Positions 6,245 through 10,271 of a stretch of 10,271 nucleotides of DNA are shown here, piece by piece. The notes below the pieces were generated by a model, which worked only from the letters and a program-made list of their open reading frames with translations, ran no database searches and had not been told where the DNA came from. A program made the translations under genes and the position numbers. This DNA is from JANYCG01 sp031431035 (GTDB lineage Bacteria > Pseudomonadota > Gammaproteobacteria > Burkholderiales > Burkholderiaceae_C), in NCBI GenBank assembly GCA_031431035.1, contig JANPCR010000038.1, forward strand, positions 1 through 10,271. The letters run 5' to 3'. The first letter of the stretch is position 1, and every line of letters starts with the position of its first letter.

Positions 6245-6367
6245 TTCGGGCGGGGCTTGAAGCGGGCTCAATGCATTGTGACGTGTGGCCTTGTTGGCAG
6301 CTTCATCGCAGCACTTGTGGTGCAGTAACGGGGCGAGGTGTCAGCAAAGTCTAACCAAAGATGGGGA

Positions 6368-7891
6368 TCATGGCTCTTCCTCATGCAGCAGGCTCAAGCC
6401 CAGCGCGCCGCGCCTGCGCAACCAAGGGCTGGGGCGGTAGCGCGGGTCGCCATAGACCGTTTGCATGTTGAACAGGACTTCCAAAATACTGGCAGGCCCG
6501 TACAAATTGCCCATGGCCAAGGGACCCAGGGGGTAACCCAAGCCCAATTGGACGGCGGTTTCCAGGTCAGCGGGTGAGCAAATGTTTTGCTGGCAAATAT
6601 CGGCGGCAATGTTCACGATGGTGGCCACCACCCGTTGGCTGACAAAACCAGCGCTGTCCCGGATGACGCTGACCGCCTTGCCATCGCGCGCCATCAGCGC
6701 ATGGGCTGCGTCGCGCATGTCAGCACGGGTGGCAGGGTTGGTGGCCAGGACGCGGCGCTTGGTGGTGACGTCGGTGACGAGCATGTCAATGCCGACGGTG
6801 CGGCTGGGGTCCAACCGATCGACCACGGCCACCGTGGTGACATCAAAACCCAGCGGGGCCACCAAAATCAGGGCCAATTCCGAGGGAAGTGCCGCGGTTT
6901 CAATGTTGGCGCCCAGACTTTTCAAGAGCGCGAGCAACTCCACCCGCCGCGCTGCGCGGGGCGACACCCAAACCGGTGGCATTTCATCAACCGAGGGGGC
7001 GGGCGCCTCTGGCGGCACCACGGCCATACCTTTGTCGTAGTGATAAAACCCTTCGCCCACCTTTTTGCCCACCACGCCGCCTGCCAGCCGTTGCGCGGTG
7101 ATGGCGCTGGGGCGGTAGCGCGGCTCTTCAAAGTACTGGTGGTAAATCGCCTCCATCACGGGGTGGGATACGTCCAGCCCGGTCAAATCCATCAGTTCAA
7201 AGGCCCCTAGTTTGAAGCCGATTTGGTCTTTCAAAATGCGGTCAATAGTTGCGAAATCTGCAACTCCTTCACTCACAATCCGCAGCGATTCGGTTCCATA
7301 GCCGCGCCCTGCATGATTGACGATGAAGCCTGGCGTGTCTTGCGCCCGCACGGGTTTGTGGCCCATTTGGCGGGCGTAGACGCTCAATTGCTCGCAGACT
7401 GTCGCGCTCGTCTTCAGCCCGGCAATCACTTCCACCACCTTCATCAAAGGCACCGGGTTGAAAAAATGAAAGCCCGCAAAGCGGTGTGGCCTCAGCAGCT
7501 TGGCAGCAATGGCCGTGACGGACAGTGAAGAGGTGTTGGTGGCCAGTACAGTGTCAGGGCCAACCAGACCCTCAAGTGCCGCAAACAGGCCCGTTTTGGC
7601 GTCAAGGCGCTCAACGATGGCTTCGACCACCAAGTCGCAGCCTGACAGTTCTGCCAAAGATTGTGCGCAAACCAGGCGAGATTTCAGGGTTTGAACCTCA
7701 TCAGCAGACAGCCGCCCCTTTTCGTGCAGTTTGTCCCACTGCAGGCCAAGGGCTTGCTCTGCCGCCAAGGCAGCGCCGTTTTGGGTGTCAAAAAGCCAAA
7801 CCTGGCTGCCCGCCTGGGCGGCGATTTGGGCAATTCCCCGGCCCATGGCCCCAGTTCCGACGATGCCTGTGGCTTTAAAAATGGTGGTCAT
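6368..7891 (-). CDS. paaH: 3-hydroxyacyl-CoA dehydrogenase, PaaH/PaaC-type, duplicated C-terminal domain
   Basis: This 507-residue NAD-dependent enzyme oxidises 3-hydroxyacyl-CoA to 3-oxoacyl-CoA. The Rossmann domain starts with GIVGTGAMGRGIAQ (9-22) and includes VVEAIVERLDAK near 88-99. The catalytic region is FHFFNPVPLMKVVEVI, with His142, Asn145 and Glu154. The first C-terminal 3HCDH domain begins near RAQDTPGFIVN and ends around GEGFYHYDKG. After a proline-rich linker, a further segment leads to a second 3HCDH copy (RDSAGFVSQRV to the end). This two-copy layout and length match PaaH, which acts on 3-hydroxyadipyl-CoA in phenylacetate degradation, but no other paa gene is visible here, so a broader substrate is likely. 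The ATG at 7891 (MTTIFKATG) is chosen; an upstream extension to 7993 adds 34 residues unrelated to the family. It is the first gene of the minus-strand run and diverges from the FimV-like gene. Confidence 0.9.
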   Translation of the reverse strand: MTTIFKATGIVGTGAMGRGIAQIAAQAGSQVWLFDTQNGAALAAEQALGLQWDKLHEKGRLSADEVQTLKSRLVCAQSLAELSGCDLVVEAIVERLDAKTGLFAALEGLVGPDTVLATNTSSLSVTAIAAKLLRPHRFAGFHFFNPVPLMKVVEVIAGLKTSATVCEQLSVYARQMGHKPVRAQDTPGFIVNHAGRGYGTESLRIVSEGVADFATIDRILKDQIGFKLGAFELMDLTGLDVSHPVMEAIYHQYFEEPRYRPSAITAQRLAGGVVGKKVGEGFYHYDKGMAVVPPEAPAPSVDEMPPVWVSPRAARRVELLALLKSLGANIETAALPSELALILVAPLGFDVTTVAVVDRLDPSRTVGIDMLVTDVTTKRRVLATNPATRADMRDAAHALMARDGKAVSVIRDSAGFVSQRVVATIVNIAADICQQNICSPADLETAVQLGLGYPLGPLAMGNLYGPASILEVLFNMQTVYGDPRYRPSPWLRRRGALGLSLLHEEEP

Positions 7892-8035
7892 GTTGCGATT
7901 ATCGTGGAGCAAAGAGGGCGGCGGTTTGATGTCGATGCGTTGGTGTGGTGTGACAGATTTTGCCCGCGCATGGCCCAAAACCGGGGAAGTCACAAATAAT
8001 TAGGCGAGAATCAAGCCAACACCGGGATACACCTC

Positions 8036-8039
8036 AGGA
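8036..8039 (+). promoter_or_regulatory. Ribosome binding site deciding a GTG start
   Basis: AGGA lies 7 bases before GTG 8047. This spacing, and the typical signal peptide that follows at once (MKFRNKILALTML), support GTG as the start over later ATG codons inside the signal sequence. Confidence 0.7.
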
Positions 8040-8046
8040 CTTCATT

Positions 8047-10271
8047 GTGAAATTTCGTAACAAGATTTTGGCGCTGACGATGCTGTTGGCAGCTGGCCAC
8101 AGTTCGGCGCTGACCCTTGGACGGGTGCGCGGAGCCGCCGTTGTGGGGCAGGCACTGGATTTATCAGTGCAGGTGCAATTGGGGGCTGATGACACGGCCA
8201 ATTCGCTGTGCCTGGAAGCCGATGTTTTTCATGCGGATTCGCGCCAAGACCCAAATAGGGTCAAAATTGTGGTTGAACCGACCCAGCAAGCCTCGACGGT
8301 GAATGCCCGCATCACCTCGCCTGCTTCGGTGGACGAGCCGATGGTGACCATTTATGTGCGCGCTGGTTGCGGCCAAAAAATCTCGCGCCGCTACGTGTTG
8401 TTGGCTGATTTTCCGAGTGAATCCGCAACGCTTGTGGCACCCACGGTGGTGCCATTCGTGGCCATTGGGTCAACTGCCGGGGCCGCGTCGTCCGGCGCGT
8501 CTGTCAGCGCGCCAGAAGCACCGACTGCCGCCGGCTCCGGCGGTGGAGCGGCGGCTGGCGACATCAACAAATCAGACCCTTGGAGTCTGGTGGCCGCGCC
8601 CGTGGCCAGGCCGACACCCGCGCCCAAACCTGCGCCGCGCCTGCGCCAAAGCGAGCGCCCCGCGGGCAAGCCGCCACGTGCCGCCAAGCCAGTATTGGCG
8701 GAAAAGCCCAAAGTTTTACCACCTGTGCCGGTTGCAGCAGTCGCGCCTGCCGCTGTCGCCCCAGCGGTGGTTGCCGCGCCACCCACAGCGCCACTCCCTG
8801 CTGCCGCTGCCACTGCCGCCGCCTCCAGTGCTTCAGCGCCTGCCAAGCCTACCGTACCTGCCAAAACCGAAGTCGCCGCCAAACCCGCTGCGCCAGCCGA
8901 AGCGGGCCAGTCTCGCCTGAAGCTTGACCCCATGACCATGCTGTCTGACAGGGTGGCCAGCCTAGAGTCTTCGACCGCTGCGCCTGCCGCGGAAGTCAGC
9001 CGTGATGCCCAACGCGTGCAATCGCTAGAGGACAGCGTCAAAACCCTGGTTGCCTTGGCCACCAAAAATGAAGCTAGCCTGCAAGACATGAAGGTGCGCC
9101 TGCAACGCGCTGAGGCTGATCGCTTCCCGGTTCAATGGCTGTATGGCTTGGGCTTCCTGATCTTGGCTTGCTTGGGAGCCATTGCCTACCTTTGGAGTCG
9201 TCTTCAGGCCAGAGTTGCAGCCCCCACGGCCAAAGACGATTGGTGGAGCAGCCCCAAGCCATCAGATGCCGTCGCACCAGCCGCTCCTTCAGTGCCTGCC
9301 GCGTTACGTGAAAGTCTTGCCACCAAAGAAATCGATTTACCGCTGCAAGACTCCGTGCCACCGCCGCCCACGCCGACCGCCGCGCGAGCCAAAGTGCCCA
9401 TGCCAGGCACCGGCGTCGAGTCGCGTTTTTCAGGCCCATCTGACCTGAACGACGACGCCATTTCAGAGTTGGATGTCAGCTTGGTGGAAATGAGCGAGTC
9501 GAATTTTGACCAGTTGATGCAATCGGGCAAATCGCACAGCGCATTGCGCCGGGGGCCGTTGTCTGGCCAACGCCCAGAGCAGGCATCGACCACCAAGATG
9601 CAATCTCTGGCACCGCGCACCATCAACTCTGATCAGTTGTTTGACGTGCGCCAGCAGGCTGACTTTTTTGTGTCCTTGGGGCAAACCGACCAGGCAATTC
9701 AAATTCTGGAAAAGCAAATCAACGACCACGGCGAAACCAGCCCTTTGATTTACCTGGACTTGTTACAAATTTTCCATTCCCTGAACCTGAAAACGGACTA
9801 CCGCCAATTCCGGGAAGACTTCAACCTACTGTTCAACGGTCGGGTTCCTGAGTTTTCGATGTTCACCGACGAAGGCCGTGGTTTGCAGGATTACCCTCAT
9901 GTTTTGGCCCACATTACGGCGCTGTGGTCAACCCGCAAAGCGCTGATGGTGATTGAGGCCTCGATTTTCCGTGATCCACTGGACGAGCGCAGTTCGCCCT
10001 TTGACCTGGGCGCGTTTCGGGACTTGCTGTTGTTGCATGCCATCGCGCAAAGCTTCACCGTGCGCGAAGACGTCACTTCCGATTTGGCACCGCTGCGGGC
10101 CAATATGGGTGCAAGTCTGGGGACGCACAGCAAGGGCGCACGCTTGTCGGCTTCGGGCTCTTCAGGGGCATCGGGCGCAGGTGCCTTGACCGGGCTTGAG
10201 CCCTCTGGCCCCAGTGCGCTGTCCCAGTTGGACATTTCGCTGTCAACCGGTGGTGGACTGCATGAGGCGGG
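8047..10271 (+). CDS. FimV-like polar / type IV pilus-associated protein (3' partial)
   Basis: One frame stays open for 741 codons from the GTG start to the right edge, so the C terminus is missing. Order of parts: signal peptide 1-21, with likely cleavage after HSSA; a FimV-type periplasmic beta-domain of about 22-125 (LTLGRVRGAAVVGQALDLSVQV to SRRYVLLADFP) with Cys55 and Cys108 that could pair; an Ala/Pro/Lys linker of about 130-295; a predicted coiled coil of about 299-358; a membrane helix at 364-383; then a cytoplasmic part with acidic motifs and a TPR-like helical region from about 537 (QQADFFVSLGQTDQAIQIL) past 660 (FDLGAFRDLLLLHA). Known FimV proteins organise the pole, type IV pili and twitching. 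No LysM motif (YTVxxGDTLW) is visible between the beta-domain and the membrane helix, unlike classical FimV, and the usual asd/truA neighbours are absent, which suggests a paralogue. The tail near the edge is Gly/Ser/Ala-rich. Confidence 0.85.
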   Translation, partial: MKFRNKILALTMLLAAGHSSALTLGRVRGAAVVGQALDLSVQVQLGADDTANSLCLEADVFHADSRQDPNRVKIVVEPTQQASTVNARITSPASVDEPMVTIYVRAGCGQKISRRYVLLADFPSESATLVAPTVVPFVAIGSTAGAASSGASVSAPEAPTAAGSGGGAAAGDINKSDPWSLVAAPVARPTPAPKPAPRLRQSERPAGKPPRAAKPVLAEKPKVLPPVPVAAVAPAAVAPAVVAAPPTAPLPAAAATAAASSASAPAKPTVPAKTEVAAKPAAPAEAGQSRLKLDPMTMLSDRVASLESSTAAPAAEVSRDAQRVQSLEDSVKTLVALATKNEASLQDMKVRLQRAEADRFPVQWLYGLGFLILACLGAIAYLWSRLQARVAAPTAKDDWWSSPKPSDAVAPAAPSVPAALRESLATKEIDLPLQDSVPPPPTPTAARAKVPMPGTGVESRFSGPSDLNDDAISELDVSLVEMSESNFDQLMQSGKSHSALRRGPLSGQRPEQASTTKMQSLAPRTINSDQLFDVRQQADFFVSLGQTDQAIQILEKQINDHGETSPLIYLDLLQIFHSLNLKTDYRQFREDFNLLFNGRVPEFSMFTDEGRGLQDYPHVLAHITALWSTRKALMVIEASIFRDPLDERSSPFDLGAFRDLLLLHAIAQSFTVREDVTSDLAPLRANMGASLGTHSKGARLSASGSSGASGAGALTGLEPSGPSALSQLDISLSTGGGLHEA

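Noticed and set aside
7892..7993. Longer N terminus for the 3-hydroxyacyl-CoA dehydrogenase
   Set aside because: The Rossmann glycine motif begins nine residues after the ATG at 7891, as in the family, and the extension looks like untranslated leader.
8354..9089. Long plus- and minus-strand frames rich in Pro, Arg or Ala
   Set aside because: They are off-frame reads of the Ala/Pro linker of the FimV-like gene, whose own frame is continuous with clear domains.
1..10271. Search for CRISPR arrays, insertion sequences, attachment sites and toxin-antitoxin or defence genes
   Set aside because: No regular spaced repeats, transposase or integrase motifs, or defence-type domains were seen; the genes look like ordinary chromosomal metabolism and cell-surface functions.

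Overview
The window looks like a stretch of a betaproteobacterial chromosome, most likely a Comamonadaceae relative (Rhodoferax, Polaromonas or Acidovorax-like). The pointers are moderately high GC, the style of the proteins, and two intergenic elements that resemble dispersed repeats I associate with that family: an AT-rich one at 1957-2024 and a GC-rich one at 5311-5392. The genus call is an inference and was not tested by comparison.

Layout. (1) 2-940 (+) is the C-terminal part of a MocR/GabR-type regulator, cut by the left window edge. (2) 1121-1213 (+) is tRNA-Leu(UAA) with an encoded CCA. (3) 1271-1927 (+) is a conserved-looking protein of unknown function with an acidic patch and a glycine-rich tail. 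(4) 1957-2074 holds a degenerate repeat and a perfectly palindromic terminator that serves two converging genes. (5) 2089-7891 (-) is a five-gene run, in transcription order: 3-hydroxyacyl-CoA dehydrogenase (PaaH type), Crp/Fnr-family regulator, APH-like phosphotransferase, acyl-CoA dehydrogenase of the ACAD10/11 type, and a YfcG-like glutathione S-transferase. (6) 8047 to the right edge (+) is one long open frame of 741 codons, a FimV-like polar/type IV pilus protein, which starts at GTG and is cut by the right edge.

How the genes may work together. The phosphotransferase and acyl-CoA dehydrogenase are the separate-gene form of the two domains fused in eukaryotic ACAD10/ACAD11, and they resemble the LvaA/LvaC pair of levulinate catabolism. 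That chemistry converts 4-hydroxyacyl-CoA to 3-hydroxyacyl-CoA through a phosphorylated intermediate, and PaaH-type enzymes oxidise 3-hydroxyacyl-CoA. The minus-strand cluster can therefore be read as a small acyl-CoA catabolic module with its own Crp/Fnr-type regulator. The substrate is an inference. The genes are separated by 56 to 188 bases, so they may form more than one transcript.

I see no mobile element, CRISPR array, phage gene or clearly foreign segment. Nothing here amounts to a demonstrably new system. The most useful leads are the 4-hydroxyacyl-CoA module without a visible LvaB-like partner, the FimV-like protein without a LysM domain, and the unknown acidic/glycine-rich protein.
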